Positions 25,754-35,077 of a DNA stretch of 64,000 nucleotides are shown one piece after another. This DNA comes from Prochlorococcus sp. AG-363-P06. GTDB taxonomy: Bacteria > Cyanobacteriota > Cyanobacteriia > PCC-6307 > Cyanobiaceae. The position numbers and the translations under genes are program-made. Below the pieces are notes generated by a model that saw nothing but the letters and a program-made list of their open reading frames with translations, was not told the DNA's origin and did no database searches. The stretch's first letter is position 1. Each line of letters begins with the position of its first letter. The DNA is taken from assembly GCA_003280025.1 (NCBI GenBank), contig QCGD01000002.1:207369-271368 (forward strand), given 5' to 3'.

Positions 25754-26359
25754 GTGGCAAACCATTTTTCACAACTTGCAAAAAAGTCAAGAACTAATGG
25801 CGCCTCAAAAACGATTGCGAAAGAACAGACAGGAAAACCATCACTAGAAATTTATACACTTGGTGATGAAGTTTTAAGGCAAAATTCTAAAAGAATAAGT
25901 AAAGTTGACGACGATATTAGAAATTTAGCTAAAGAAATGCTTCAAAGCATGTATGCCGCAAAAGGGATTGGACTTGCTGCACCCCAAATTGGTATTAATA
26001 AAGAGCTCCTTGTCATTGACGTCAATTTTGAAGATTCAGCTGCGGAGCCTTTAATCTTAATAAATCCAGAAATTACAGATTATGGCACGACTCTTAATTC
26101 ATACGAAGAAGGTTGCCTTAGTATCCCAGGGGTTTACTTGAACGTAGTAAGACCATCTACTATAAAATTGAAATTCAGAGATGAAATGGGTAGGCCGCGC
26201 AAAATGAAAGCAGATGGACTTCTTGCAAGATGTATTCAACATGAAATGGACCATCTAAATGGCGTATTATTTGTTGATAGAGTTACTTCAAAAGAAGATT
26301 TAAAAACAGAACTCACAAAAGAAGGATTTCAGGAAAAAGATGTGATTCCTATCAATTAA
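25754..26359 (+). CDS. def: Peptide deformylase
   Basis: Removes the N-formyl group from nascent proteins. The three metal and active-site motifs are GIGLAAPQ, EGCLSIP and QHEMDHLNG (HExxH with the two His and the Cys of EGCLS as Fe/Zn ligands). 201 residues with an N-terminal extension of about 28 residues before the catalytic core. The start is GTG at 25754. The HIT gene follows after 4 bases and is probably co-transcribed. Confidence 0.95.
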   Translation: MANHFSQLAKKSRTNGASKTIAKEQTGKPSLEIYTLGDEVLRQNSKRISKVDDDIRNLAKEMLQSMYAAKGIGLAAPQIGINKELLVIDVNFEDSAAEPLILINPEITDYGTTLNSYEEGCLSIPGVYLNVVRPSTIKLKFRDEMGRPRKMKADGLLARCIQHEMDHLNGVLFVDRVTSKEDLKTELTKEGFQEKDVIPIN

Positions 26360-26363
26360 TTTA

Positions 26364-26705
26364 ATGACCGAAACAACAATATTTCAAAAGATAATTGATG
26401 GAGATATTCCTTGCAAAAAAATCCATGAAGATGAATTCTGTATTGCATTTAATGATATTGCAGCTCAAGCTCCAGTACATTTTCTAGTTATTCCTAAAAA
26501 ACCAATACAAAGTTTATTAGAGTGTGTGGAACAGGATAAAAACTTATTAGGTCATCTATTATTTATAGGCAGCAAAATAGCTAAGTCTAAAAATTTAAAG
26601 AATTGGCGAACAGTTATTAATACAGGAGAAGAATCTGGGCAAACAGTTTTCCATTTACATATTCACTTCATTTCCGGAAGAAAAATGAATTGGCCTCCAG
26701 GCTAA
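26364..26705 (+). CDS. HIT-family nucleotide hydrolase (HinT-like)
   Basis: 113 residues with the histidine-triad motif HLHIHFISG near the C terminus, preceded by NTGEESGQTVFHLHIH, which places it in the Hint/PKCI branch. Such enzymes hydrolyse adenosine 5'-phosphoramidates and acyl-AMP. The first ATG is used, 4 bases after def. The cellular role in cyanobacteria is not established. Confidence 0.93.
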   Translation: MTETTIFQKIIDGDIPCKKIHEDEFCIAFNDIAAQAPVHFLVIPKKPIQSLLECVEQDKNLLGHLLFIGSKIAKSKNLKNWRTVINTGEESGQTVFHLHIHFISGRKMNWPPG

Positions 26706-26752
26706 GGCTCTCGAAAAAAAAAATTATTAGCTATAAATAAATAAAAATAAAA

Positions 26753-27031
26753 ATGAATACCCCAGAATCATTAAATACAGAATCTAAAATTTTTTTTAAT
26801 TTGATTACCCAATATTGGGAAAACTTAGATGATTCTAAAAAAATACTACTTACTAAAATATGGAAAGTATTAACCTATAAATGGCAATTACAAATTCTAT
26901 TCAATGTGCCCTTTTTATTATGGTTCTTTCTGGATAAATCAATAACAAAAGTACATGATTTTGATGTGGCCATTTTAAGGTATCTCAACCTTCCTGAATG
27001 GGTAATTTCATTTATTGGCTTTGGTAAATAA
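26753..27031 (+). CDS. Small membrane protein, 92 aa
   Basis: One hydrophobic stretch at about residues 45-65 (LQILFNVPFLLWFFLDKS), with a weaker one at the C terminus (LPEWVISFIGFGK), after a polar N-terminal helix with YWENLDDSKK. I do not recognise the family. It lies 46 bases before the SbmA-like ABC transporter gene on the same strand, so a shared transcript is likely. Confidence 0.65.
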   Translation: MNTPESLNTESKIFFNLITQYWENLDDSKKILLTKIWKVLTYKWQLQILFNVPFLLWFFLDKSITKVHDFDVAILRYLNLPEWVISFIGFGK

Positions 27032-27077
27032 GCTTAATAAAAGATATAATCTATTTTAGAAAAAACTTAGCGAGAGA

Positions 27078-29060
27078 ATGAATAAAGTAGTACAAAATAA
27101 TTCCAAATTGATATATCAATTACAAAGATTAAGGAGATTATCTCAACCATTTTTTCTTCCTATAGATCAATGCAATGGTTTTCAATTTATATGGCTTTTA
27201 ATCTCACTTTTATTTTGTGTAGGAGGTGTAGTACTTGTAGGGCTGACCGGAATTATTAGTATTTTTGAGAACATTCAACCAATCTTTCTTGAAAAATATT
27301 TTGGTGGAGTAGTAAATACTGTTAATTCAATTTGGTCTAGCAGTTGGGGATTATTATTCTCAGGACTATTCCTTGTGGGATCAGGAAGTTTTTTTAGTTT
27401 AAGACGTCAATTAAAAAATCGTCGTTGGTTACATTGGTTATTTCTAGCAATTATTGTATTAATGCTTTTAGCTGTAAATGGTATAAATGCAGGAATTGGC
27501 TTTATTGCTAGGGACCTCACAAATGCATTAGTAGAAAAACAGGAAGATGGATTCTACAGAATATTAGGAATTTACGCTTGTTGTTTTGCGGTAGCTCTAC
27601 CTATTCGCGTTTCTCAAATATTTTTTACATACAAATTAGGAATAATTTGGAGAGAATGGCTTTCCAAAAGTTTAGTGAAAGACTATATGACTAACAAAGC
27701 TTATTATCAATTAAATCCAAATGATGAAGAAGAAACTGATGTAGATAATCCAGATCAGAGAATAACAGACGATACCAGAGCATTTACTGGACAAAGTCTA
27801 TCTTTTACATTAGGGATTTTTGATGCACTACTAACATTTTCTCTTAATATTCTTATTTTATGGAGCATAAGTAGGACCTTAACCTTTTCATTATTTGGTT
27901 ACGCAGCATTTGCAACTTCTATTCTACTAATCGCTGGTAAAAATCTTGTAAAGATAGATTTTGATCAACTTAGATATGAAGCAGATTTTAGATATGGCCT
28001 AGTCCATATTAGAGACAATGCTGAATCAATAGCCTTTTATTCAGGAGAAAATCCTGAAAGAAGCGAAACTGAAAGGCGATTAGGTGAAGTTGTTAGAAAC
28101 TTTAACCTACTGATAATTTGGAGGGTAATAATTGATGTAATGAGAAGATCAATTAATTATGCGGGAAACTTCTTTCCATATCTAATAATGGCAATACCTT
28201 ACTTTCAAGGAGATATAGATTATGGTCGTTTTATTCAAGCAAGCTTTGCATTTGGTATGGTAGAGGGTTCATTATTTTTTATTGTTAATCAAATAGAAGA
28301 ACTCGCAAAATTCACTGCTGGTATTGGAAGATTAGAAGGATTTCAATCAAAAGTTGAATCTATAAGTCAAGTGCAACCGAAAAGCAATGAAAAAATTATT
28401 TCTGATTATTCATCAATACTTATTAAAAATGCTGATCTTTCCCCTCCAGGATCAAATAAGTCCATTATCAAAAATTTAAATCTAAGCATTGACACCAAAC
28501 AATCCCTTTTAGTTGTAGGACCTTCTGGATGCGGGAAAACATCATTATTAAGAATGATAAGTGGTTTATGGGAACCAAATAAAGGTGTAGTAAAAAAGCC
28601 AAAAACGGGAGACTTATTATTTATCCCTCAAAAACCTTATATGATATTAGGCTCTTTAAGAGAACAATTATGTTACCCAACAGAAGTTGCTAAATATAGT
28701 GACGAACATTTAACATCGGTCCTTAATGAAGTTAATTTAAAAACATTAGTTGATCGTTATCCTAACCTTGATATTAAACAAGATTGGCCAAGAATTCTCT
28801 CTTTAGGTGAACAGCAAAGATTGGCTTTCGCAAGACTTCTTCTTAATTCACCTAGCTTTGCAGTTTTAGATGAAGCAACAAGTGCTTTAGATATTGAAAC
28901 TGAAAAAAAACTATATAATTTACTCCAAGAAAGAGAGCTTTCATTAATTAGTGTTGGCCATAGACCAAGCTTAAAAGATTTTCATGAAAACATTTTAGAA
29001 TTAAATGGAAAAGGAGATTGGAAATTGTTTACTGCTGATAAGTATAATTTTAAAGATTAG
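27078..29060 (+). CDS. ABC transporter, SbmA/BacA-like with fused ATPase (YddA type)
   Basis: A 660-residue half-transporter. Residues 40-420 form a six-helix membrane domain of the ABC_membrane_2/SbmA-BacA type (GFIARDLTNALVEKQEDGFY, YKLGIIWREWL, NPDQRITDD). This is followed by an ATPase with Walker A GPSGCGKTS, signature LSLGEQQRLAFAR and Walker B FAVLDEATSALD. It functions as a homodimer in the plasma or thylakoid membrane. Relatives include peroxisomal ABCD and bacterial peptide, vitamin B12 or long-chain-fatty-acid transporters; substrate is not predictable. Confidence 0.88.
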   Translation: MNKVVQNNSKLIYQLQRLRRLSQPFFLPIDQCNGFQFIWLLISLLFCVGGVVLVGLTGIISIFENIQPIFLEKYFGGVVNTVNSIWSSSWGLLFSGLFLVGSGSFFSLRRQLKNRRWLHWLFLAIIVLMLLAVNGINAGIGFIARDLTNALVEKQEDGFYRILGIYACCFAVALPIRVSQIFFTYKLGIIWREWLSKSLVKDYMTNKAYYQLNPNDEEETDVDNPDQRITDDTRAFTGQSLSFTLGIFDALLTFSLNILILWSISRTLTFSLFGYAAFATSILLIAGKNLVKIDFDQLRYEADFRYGLVHIRDNAESIAFYSGENPERSETERRLGEVVRNFNLLIIWRVIIDVMRRSINYAGNFFPYLIMAIPYFQGDIDYGRFIQASFAFGMVEGSLFFIVNQIEELAKFTAGIGRLEGFQSKVESISQVQPKSNEKIISDYSSILIKNADLSPPGSNKSIIKNLNLSIDTKQSLLVVGPSGCGKTSLLRMISGLWEPNKGVVKKPKTGDLLFIPQKPYMILGSLREQLCYPTEVAKYSDEHLTSVLNEVNLKTLVDRYPNLDIKQDWPRILSLGEQQRLAFARLLLNSPSFAVLDEATSALDIETEKKLYNLLQERELSLISVGHRPSLKDFHENILELNGKGDWKLFTADKYNFKD

Positions 29061-29069
29061 GAAAAAAAA

Positions 29070-29306
29070 ATGAATTCTAAAGAAGAACAGATTAATTCAG
29101 AAAATATTAATGAAACAAATTCAAGTTCTACAGCAGAACAGATTAATTCAGAAAATATTAATGAAATTGAACAAAATTATAATTTTGGATGGAGTCGTTA
29201 TTCCGAAATAACAAATGGAAGATTCGCAATGCTTGGTTTTATAGCAATAATTTTAATTGAATTATTTAGCGAACAATCATTTTTAAAATGGGCAGGAATT
29301 TTATAG
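29070..29306 (+). CDS. hli: High-light-inducible protein with duplicated N-terminal segment
   Basis: A 78-residue Hli/Scp protein. The C-terminal half has the single chlorophyll-binding helix (EITNGRFAMLGFIAIILIE) with the expected Glu, Asn and Arg. The N-terminal half is polar and contains a direct repeat: QINSENINE occurs twice, 17 residues apart, reflecting a 31-base exact DNA repeat with 51-base period (29085-29115 and 29136-29166). It follows the ABC transporter gene by 9 bases, convergent with ycf66. Confidence 0.9.
   Translation: MNSKEEQINSENINETNSSSTAEQINSENINEIEQNYNFGWSRYSEITNGRFAMLGFIAIILIELFSEQSFLKWAGIL
29085..29166. repeat. 51-base-period direct repeat in hli gene
   Basis: Bases 29085-29115 and 29136-29166 are identical over 31 bases, offset by 51 bases (17 codons). 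The duplication keeps the reading frame and lengthens the polar N-terminal part of the Hli protein without touching the membrane helix. It looks like a recent slippage or unequal-recombination event. Confidence 0.85.
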
Positions 29307-30284
29307 TTAATCATCAAATCTAGAACTGTTATCTCTAGGCTTATTTGTCTTTGAGCCAACGGTATATCTACCAGATTGATTTTTTGAAGTAGATCTTCCT
29401 TCGTTGGTTATTCTTCGAGTACGGCGTGTTTTTTTCCCTTCATCAATATTTTGAAATGAAGCATCTTCTATTTTTTCACGTTTAGTTTGAGGTCTAATAG
29501 AAGGCCTAGTGGATTTATTTGATACTTTAGGAGAATCAGTAGTTGAGGATCTATTGGATGGTCTAGAAACTGATTGATTAGCTGTAGGGCGTGAGCCTCT
29601 TCTAACTTCGTTACGCGATTCACTACGTCTGTCTCCAAAGTCATTTCTTATTGATTCATTACCACTTTTATCATCAAAGCTAGACCTTCTTCTTGGCACG
29701 TCATTTTCAAATTTATTAACTTCTCTTGAAGATGACCTTCTTCTTGGCACGTCATTTTCAAATTTATTAACTTCTCTTGAAGATGGCCTTCTTCTGCTTA
29801 CTGCAGACTCAGGTATAGCTCTCGATAAATTACTTCTACGAGATCTCCTATCCTGGTAATTTTCTTCCAGATCATCTTCTTGAGGTTTAAATCTTCTGGA
29901 TGGCCTTTCAAAATCTTCAAACTGATCATAATCATCTTGAAATCTATTCCTGGAAGTATTTCTTGGCATATTAGGTATATCATCCTCTTCAAAATACGAT
30001 GATCTTCTAGCCTGATCAGTCGCAATTCCCCTTAAGCGAACACTTTCATAGGCAAAGAAAACTGTCGTTCCAGCTAATAAAAACTGACCAAATTGAAGTA
30101 TAGGATCTAATCTCCAGCCTTGAAAAAATAATATCCCTCCACATAAAAGACCAATTGCTGCAAAGAAAACATCATAATCACGAGCTAATGCAGGTTTAAA
30201 AGACCTTAAAAAGTAAAGGCCTCCTCCACATACTGCGAGAACTATACCAACAATACTGGCCCAATTGAGACTAGCATTGACCAC
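29307..30284 (-). CDS. ycf66: Ycf66-family membrane protein with Arg/Ser-rich tail
   Basis: The N-terminal 105 residues (start MVNASLNWASIVGIVLAVCG, GTG codon at 30284) contain three to four membrane segments of the Ycf66 N-terminal domain found in cyanobacteria and some plastids. The remaining 220 residues are a disordered, Arg- and Ser-rich hydrophilic tail with a 17-residue tandem repeat (SSREVNKFENDVPRRR). The family function is unknown. Its neighbour is psbX, a pairing that fits a thylakoid role. The tail may bind RNA or acidic partners by charge. Confidence 0.88.
   Translation of the reverse strand: MVNASLNWASIVGIVLAVCGGGLYFLRSFKPALARDYDVFFAAIGLLCGGILFFQGWRLDPILQFGQFLLAGTTVFFAYESVRLRGIATDQARRSSYFEEDDIPNMPRNTSRNRFQDDYDQFEDFERPSRRFKPQEDDLEENYQDRRSRRSNLSRAIPESAVSRRRPSSREVNKFENDVPRRRSSSREVNKFENDVPRRRSSFDDKSGNESIRNDFGDRRSESRNEVRRGSRPTANQSVSRPSNRSSTTDSPKVSNKSTRPSIRPQTKREKIEDASFQNIDEGKKTRRTRRITNEGRSTSKNQSGRYTVGSKTNKPRDNSSRFDD
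29683..29784. repeat. Two-copy 51-bp tandem repeat in ycf66 tail
   Basis: Units at 29683-29733 and 29734-29784 are head-to-tail copies, near identical, and encode a 17-residue Arg/Ser segment twice; a degenerate third start follows. The unit is exactly 17 codons, so frame is kept. The same period is seen in the neighbouring hli gene. Confidence 0.85.
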
Positions 30285-30364
30285 ATTCTTTCTCCAAAAA
30301 ATTATTGTTAAAAGGGTTACTTATATCCCCTATATATATAGTGTACTTAAAACTTCTACAAAAA

Positions 30365-30550
30365 CTAGCGTCTTCCAGTAGAAGTACGATCAAGGGAATC
30401 TCTCTGGCTGACAAAAATCAAAAATGCAGTGGCTGGAACAACGACAATTAAGGCAGCGGCAATAAAACTACCTAACATTCCAACGGCAGAATTATTAGCG
30501 ACTTGAGATGAGACATCAGCGGCTAGTAATAAATTTGAGATTTGAAGCAC
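30365..30550 (-). CDS. psbX: Photosystem II protein PsbX
   Basis: The 61-residue product has one membrane helix and the conserved end IVVVPATAFLIFVSQRDSL, matching cyanobacterial PsbX (VIPVTVGLIFISQ). The N-terminal extension of about 22 residues (MLQISNLLLAADVSS) is longer than in freshwater cyanobacteria and characteristic of marine picocyanobacteria. PsbX sits near cytochrome b559 and helps quinone exchange at the QB site. The start is the ATG at 30550; ycf66 lies downstream on the same strand. Confidence 0.88.
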   Translation of the reverse strand: MLQISNLLLAADVSSQVANNSAVGMLGSFIAAALIVVVPATAFLIFVSQRDSLDRTSTGRR

Positions 30551-30631
30551 TTTTTAAAGATTTAATTCTCAATTTATAATACGAATTAAATACGAATTAA
30601 TGGGTTATTTATTAAGATGAATTAAATAATT

Positions 30632-30946
30632 GTGATTTCATTGCTTAAAAACTATCTGCAAATTTTAGATATTACGTTAGGGATTTTTCTATCATTTCTA
30701 ACAATAGTTTTTTTAATAAGATTAATTCTTACTTGGTACCCAAAAGTTGATTTAAATAAAGGGTTATGGTTATTAATTTCTATACCATCAAGTTCTATTC
30801 TAAATTTAACAAGGAAAATCATTCCTCCGATAGGAGGAGTTGATGTAGGACCTGTGATTTGGATTGGGATTATAAGTTTTATAAGAGAAATTTTAGTTGG
30901 TCAACAAGGACTAATAAAACTAGCAATGCATAAAACCCTTATGTAA
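30632..30946 (+). CDS. YggT (Ycf19)-family membrane protein
   Basis: 104 residues with membrane helices at about 15-37 and 70-90 and the typical LILTWYPKVDLN and LTRKIIPPIGGVDVGPVIW motifs of YggT/CCB3 proteins. Homologues act in thylakoid biogenesis, nucleoid or division organisation, or cytochrome b6 heme attachment in plastids; the role here is not determined. GTG at 30632 is the start; no in-frame ATG lies close. Confidence 0.9.
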   Translation: MISLLKNYLQILDITLGIFLSFLTIVFLIRLILTWYPKVDLNKGLWLLISIPSSSILNLTRKIIPPIGGVDVGPVIWIGIISFIREILVGQQGLIKLAMHKTLM

Positions 30947-30961
30947 AACAAATTTATGTTT

Positions 30962-32311
30962 TTAATAGTTAGGTAATAATTCTTCCTCAACATATTTTGT
31001 ATGAATTCTCCCTTCCCTGAATTTTGTTTTATTAAGGAGAGTTAAATGAAAGTTAATTGTTGTAGGAATTCCTGTTACAGCACATTCATTCAAAGCCCTA
31101 TTCATACGTTTAATAGCAGTATTACGATCTTTACCCCAAACTATTAATTTACCTATTAAGGAATCATAAAAGGGAGGGATTTCATAACCAGTATAAACAT
31201 GACTATCAACTCTTACACCGGGACCTCCAGGAGGAAGCCATCCAGTTATTTTGCCAGGTGAAGGACGAAAATTATGAGAAGGATCTTCCGCATTAATTCT
31301 GCATTCAATAGCATGCCCATTTAATTGAATATCATCTTGAGTAAATTCTAAATTTTCTCCGCCCGCAATTTTAATTTGTTCAGCGATAAGATCAACACCA
31401 GTAACCATTTCAGTCACTGGATGTTCTACTTGAATCCTAGTATTCATCTCCATAAAGTAAAAATTATTGTTGTCATCAACTAAAAATTCAACGGTCCCAG
31501 CTCCTTCATAACCTATGCTTTTTGCAGCAGCAATTGCTGCATTCCCCATCTTTTTTCTAAGGTCAGGGTTAATTGCAGGACTCGGAGACTCTTCTAATAA
31601 CTTTTGATGTCTTCTTTGAACAGAACAATCTCGCTCTCCTAAATGCACTACATTACCAGCCCTATCGGCAAGAATTTGTATTTCGACATGTCGTGGCTTC
31701 TTTATAAATTTCTCCATATATAGACCATCATTACCAAATGCAGCTTCTGCTTCACCTTGAGCTGCTTTAAACATTTTTTCTAAATTTGTTTTATTCTCGA
31801 CTAATCTCATTCCTCTTCCTCCTCCACCAGCAGTAGCTTTAATAATTACTGGATAGCCAATTTCATCTGCTAATTTGTACGCTTCATCTACATTAGATAA
31901 TAAACCTTTACTTCCTGGTACTGTTGGGACACCTACCCTATCCATAGTTTCTTTAGCTGTAGATTTATCTCCCATAGATCTAATAGCTTTTGGAGATGGA
32001 CCAATAAAAACTATGCCATGATCGTTACACATTTCAGCAAATTTATCATTTTCAGCGAGAAATCCATAGCCAGGATGAATAGCATCAACTCCTCTCGATG
32101 TTGCAGCGGCAAGGATATTGGGAATATTTAGGTAACTCTTATTACTTAATGAATCTCCAACACAAACTGCTTCATCTGCAAGCTGCACGTGCAATGCTTT
32201 TTTATCTATGGTGCTAAAAACAGCAACGGTTGCAATGCCTAGTTCTCTACAACTTCTAACAATTCGTAAAGCTATTTCTCCACGATTAGCAATTAAAACT
32301 TTTTCAACCAT
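30962..32311 (-). CDS. accC: Biotin carboxylase subunit of acetyl-CoA carboxylase
   Basis: ATP-grasp enzyme (449 residues) that carboxylates biotin on AccB for fatty-acid synthesis. Motifs: N-terminal [17 protein letters not shown]-binding [12 protein letters not shown], and [17 protein letters not shown] with the catalytic Glu, Asn and Arg. No accB lies next to it. It is convergent with yggT (15-base gap) and is followed upstream by a gene-free region before tRNA-Leu. Confidence 0.96.
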   Translation of the reverse strand: MVEKVLIANRGEIALRIVRSCRELGIATVAVFSTIDKKALHVQLADEAVCVGDSLSNKSYLNIPNILAAATSRGVDAIHPGYGFLAENDKFAEMCNDHGIVFIGPSPKAIRSMGDKSTAKETMDRVGVPTVPGSKGLLSNVDEAYKLADEIGYPVIIKATAGGGGRGMRLVENKTNLEKMFKAAQGEAEAAFGNDGLYMEKFIKKPRHVEIQILADRAGNVVHLGERDCSVQRRHQKLLEESPSPAINPDLRKKMGNAAIAAAKSIGYEGAGTVEFLVDDNNNFYFMEMNTRIQVEHPVTEMVTGVDLIAEQIKIAGGENLEFTQDDIQLNGHAIECRINAEDPSHNFRPSPGKITGWLPPGGPGVRVDSHVYTGYEIPPFYDSLIGKLIVWGKDRNTAIKRMNRALNECAVTGIPTTINFHLTLLNKTKFREGRIHTKYVEEELLPNY

Positions 32312-32618
32312 TACGCAAATTAAATTGATGAAATGAAAAGGATTTAAAATAACAATACTCTGCCAAAGTATTAAACAAAATGTTTTTAGTAATCAGAGGA
32401 CATTTTTTACAATACAGCCTAGAACGTTATATATGGCTAATTATTTGTTTAATGCAATAGAAAAATATTTTCTCCAATGTAGATAAATGACAAAATTTCA
32501 AATAAAAATATCTAAAAAAATTTAAGCAAATATCATTTTAAAAATGAAAACCCTATTCCATACAATCATGTATGATATATCAGTGGTTTACGAACTCTGC
32601 TGTGATCGAAAACCTCTT
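32312..32618. other. Gene-free region between accC and tRNA-Leu
   Basis: About 307 bases. I see only short frames (the longest near 32433 is 17 codons) and no hairpin plus T-run or clear repeat. It must contain the accC promoter and, near its right end, the tRNA promoter (a TATGAT-like -10 around 32571). Nothing else can be supported. Confidence 0.6.
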
Positions 32619-32700
32619 GCGGACGTGGCGGAATTGGTAGACGCGCACGTCTAAGGAGCGTGTGGCTTCGGCCTTGCGAGTTCAAGTCTCGCCGTCCGCA
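32619..32700 (+). tRNA. tRNA-Leu, anticodon AAG
   Basis: Class II cloverleaf of 82 bases. Acceptor stem GCGGACG pairs with CGTCCGC, discriminator A at 32700. The anticodon stem CACGT/GCGTG encloses a seven-base loop CTAAGGA, giving U33 and anticodon AAG (codon CTT, and more if A34 becomes inosine). The variable arm GGC-TTCG-GCC is class II and the T arm is GCGAG-TTCAAGT-CTCGC. CCA is not encoded. It reads into the LpxB-like gene downstream. Confidence 0.9.
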
Positions 32701-32725
32701 TGTAATGTCTTTTGGATTAGCTGCA

Positions 32726-33994
32726 ATGAAAAAAGAATCAGTTGCAGTAGTAATTATTACCAATGGGCCTGGTGAGTTATCAACTTGGGTAAGGCCAGTC
32801 GTAGATAATTTGAATCAAATAAATGATTCTTTAAAAGACAATAAGAAATATGATTTCTCTACCAGACTAGTTCTGGTTCCGTGTCCAAACTCTACAGGTA
32901 AAGAATTTGAAGTTGCAGAGTCATGGAAAAAGTTTGAATTAGTTACAAAGGCAAAAACTTTTTGGAATTTATTAATATGGCCATCTGCTTTTGCAAATTG
33001 GCCAAAAAAAGGTATTGTAATTTTTCTTGGTGGAGATCAATTTTGGAGTATTTTGTTAGCAAAAAGATTGGGGTATATAAACATCACATATGCAGAATGG
33101 ATTTCAAGATGGCCTAAATGGACAAACATAATAGCAGCAATGAATGGGAAAGTAAAAAAATTACTGCCCAAAAAATACCAATATAAATGCACAATAATTG
33201 GAGATTTGATGGCAGATATAAAATTTGAAAGTGAAATCTCCTTGAAAAATCAAGAAAAAAAATATATTGCATTATTACCGGGCTCGAAAAAATCTAAGCT
33301 TTCAGTAGGTATTCCTTTCTTTTTAGAAATGGCTGATCATATTGCTGACAAAAATAATAATATAGATTTTATTATTCCTATTGCTCCAACCACAAATGAA
33401 AAGGAATATTTATTTTTCCAAAGCGATAAAAACCCTATTGCCAATTATTACTCTTCCAAAATAAAAACAATTAAAAATATAAGCAATTCTATTTTTGATA
33501 ATGTTATTGAAACATCAAAAAATACTAAGATTTATCTAATCAATAAACATCCCTGTTATGAAGTATTGAAAGAATGTGACCTAGCAATAACCACAGTCGG
33601 AGCAAATACTGCAGAATTAGCTGCAATTGCTCTACCTATGATCGTTGTACTACCAACTCAGCATTTAAATGTAATGAATTCCTGGGACGGTATTTGGGGA
33701 ATAATTGGAAAAATACCATTCATAAATAAACTCTTAACTTTAATTATCAAAAATTGGAACTTGAAATCGAAAAAATTTTTTTCCTGGCCCAATATAAAAG
33801 CAAGAAAGTTGATTGTCCCAGAAAGAATAGGAGATATTTCACCTAAACAAATTGCTAAAGAAGCAGAATTTCTAGTGAATAATCGAGAAAATTTGCAGAA
33901 TATAAAAGATAACTTACTAAAACAAAGAGGGGAAAACGGTGCAGTACAAAAACTTGCTTATATAATTTTTGATTCAATAAAAAAACTTAGTTAA
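32726..33994 (+). CDS. Lipid-A-disaccharide synthase (LpxB)-like glycosyltransferase
   Basis: About 422 residues of a GT-B-fold protein related to LpxB: N-terminal NGPGELSTWVRPVVDNL, ALLPGSKKSKL (nucleotide binding) and CDLAITTVGANTAELAAIAL, a donor-binding region. It is a cyanobacterial branch of unproven function, distinct from the true lpxB. I use the ATG at 32726 (MKKESVAVV); an ATG at 32705 is also in frame but begins 4 bases after the tRNA. The stop abuts the convergent PRC-barrel gene. Confidence 0.78.
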   Translation: MKKESVAVVIITNGPGELSTWVRPVVDNLNQINDSLKDNKKYDFSTRLVLVPCPNSTGKEFEVAESWKKFELVTKAKTFWNLLIWPSAFANWPKKGIVIFLGGDQFWSILLAKRLGYINITYAEWISRWPKWTNIIAAMNGKVKKLLPKKYQYKCTIIGDLMADIKFESEISLKNQEKKYIALLPGSKKSKLSVGIPFFLEMADHIADKNNNIDFIIPIAPTTNEKEYLFFQSDKNPIANYYSSKIKTIKNISNSIFDNVIETSKNTKIYLINKHPCYEVLKECDLAITTVGANTAELAAIALPMIVVLPTQHLNVMNSWDGIWGIIGKIPFINKLLTLIIKNWNLKSKKFFSWPNIKARKLIVPERIGDISPKQIAKEAEFLVNNRENLQNIKDNLLKQRGENGAVQKLAYIIFDSIKKLS

Positions 33995-35032
33995 TTACCA
34001 AGGATCTTCAATATCGAGATTGTCTGATTTTTGCTTTTCTGTAATTAAATTCTTGTCCTCTATTGGTTCTATATCTAATGGTTCTGCCGCTCTTTGAATA
34101 GGTCTCTTAGATGCCAACTTGGATTTAGATTTCGTTTTTGGTTGAAATTCAATATTGTTTGCTTCATCAATTGGATTATCTTCAGTAATTTGATATTCCC
34201 TTTGATCAGGATAATCATTGTCCAAGTAAAGCTTTTTTTTATTCTTAATTTCTTCTTTTGAAGACTCTACTTCAACATATTCAAATTCTTCATCATAATC
34301 ATCTTCATCCAAAACTTCTTCTTCAAATTCTTCAACAAAATTATTTTGTTCTTCTGCTGCTGAGCCAGCCAATAATTGATTCTCTACTGGTACAAGATTT
34401 CCTGCGTATCTATTTGCCTCTCTTTCTTCCCAAGAAGAGCCTCCGACTCCCAATTTCTCTAATAAACCGCTACTTAATTGATTCAACTTCTCTTCTGCGC
34501 CTTCATAAACAATTATCCGATCAGTACCACTACTAACTATTTCCTCTACAGGAATTTCCCAAGTACTTAAAACACCTTCACCTAAAATAGGTACACCAAC
34601 TGCTCCCATGACAAGAGAAATTAAATCCCCAGTCTCAATATCGAAAGAAAATCCAAGCACTCTTCCTAAAAGTTGACCAGATTCTGTAATGACTTGGCAA
34701 TTTATTACTTTTCCATATCTATCAGGAGAAAAACCAGAACTCAATGAATCTAAAGAATCAACTAAAATTACATCACCAACCTGCTTTATACTTTCTAATG
34801 GCATCCATTTTGGTAAACCCGGTAAAAATCTTGTAAGTGGATTATCTCTAAGACCCAAAGCAACCACTTCTCTTCTGTCAATATCAACAACAACTTCACC
34901 TACCACTCCAAGTCGTCTACCAGTATCAGTAGTAATAACTTGAGTTCCCATCAATTCCGACCTCAACCATAAGCGTTCGCTTGGAACGGAATTACGGCGA
35001 TTATTATTGCTGGATGTGTTAGACAAACTCAT
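33995..35032 (-). CDS. PRC-barrel domain protein with acidic tail
   Basis: 345 residues. Two PRC-barrel-like units lie in the first 180 residues (SELMGTQVITTDTGRRLGVV; CQVITESGQLLGRVLGFSFD). The rest is a strongly acidic, low-complexity stretch (about 220-265 are mostly Glu, Asp and Tyr) and a Lys-rich end. PRC-barrels occur in photosynthetic-reaction-centre H subunits and RNA-metabolism proteins; cyanobacterial ones are of unknown function. It lies 45 bases downstream of smc on the same strand. Confidence 0.85.
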   Translation of the reverse strand: MSLSNTSSNNNRRNSVPSERLWLRSELMGTQVITTDTGRRLGVVGEVVVDIDRREVVALGLRDNPLTRFLPGLPKWMPLESIKQVGDVILVDSLDSLSSGFSPDRYGKVINCQVITESGQLLGRVLGFSFDIETGDLISLVMGAVGVPILGEGVLSTWEIPVEEIVSSGTDRIIVYEGAEEKLNQLSSGLLEKLGVGGSSWEEREANRYAGNLVPVENQLLAGSAAEEQNNFVEEFEEEVLDEDDYDEEFEYVEVESSKEEIKNKKKLYLDNDYPDQREYQITEDNPIDEANNIEFQPKTKSKSKLASKRPIQRAAEPLDIEPIEDKNLITEKQKSDNLDIEDPW

Positions 35033-35077
35033 TAATACCTTTCTTTCATTCTGACGTATAAATTTAAAAAATTGTGA

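Noticed and set aside
32566..32763. Minus-strand frame of 65 codons over tRNA-Leu
   Set aside because: It is antisense to the tRNA and has no family features; tRNA genes commonly create such frames.
34258..34943. Long plus-strand frames opposite the PRC-barrel gene
   Set aside because: They are shadows of a minus-strand gene with an acidic repeat region; composition is Leu/His-rich and no family fits.
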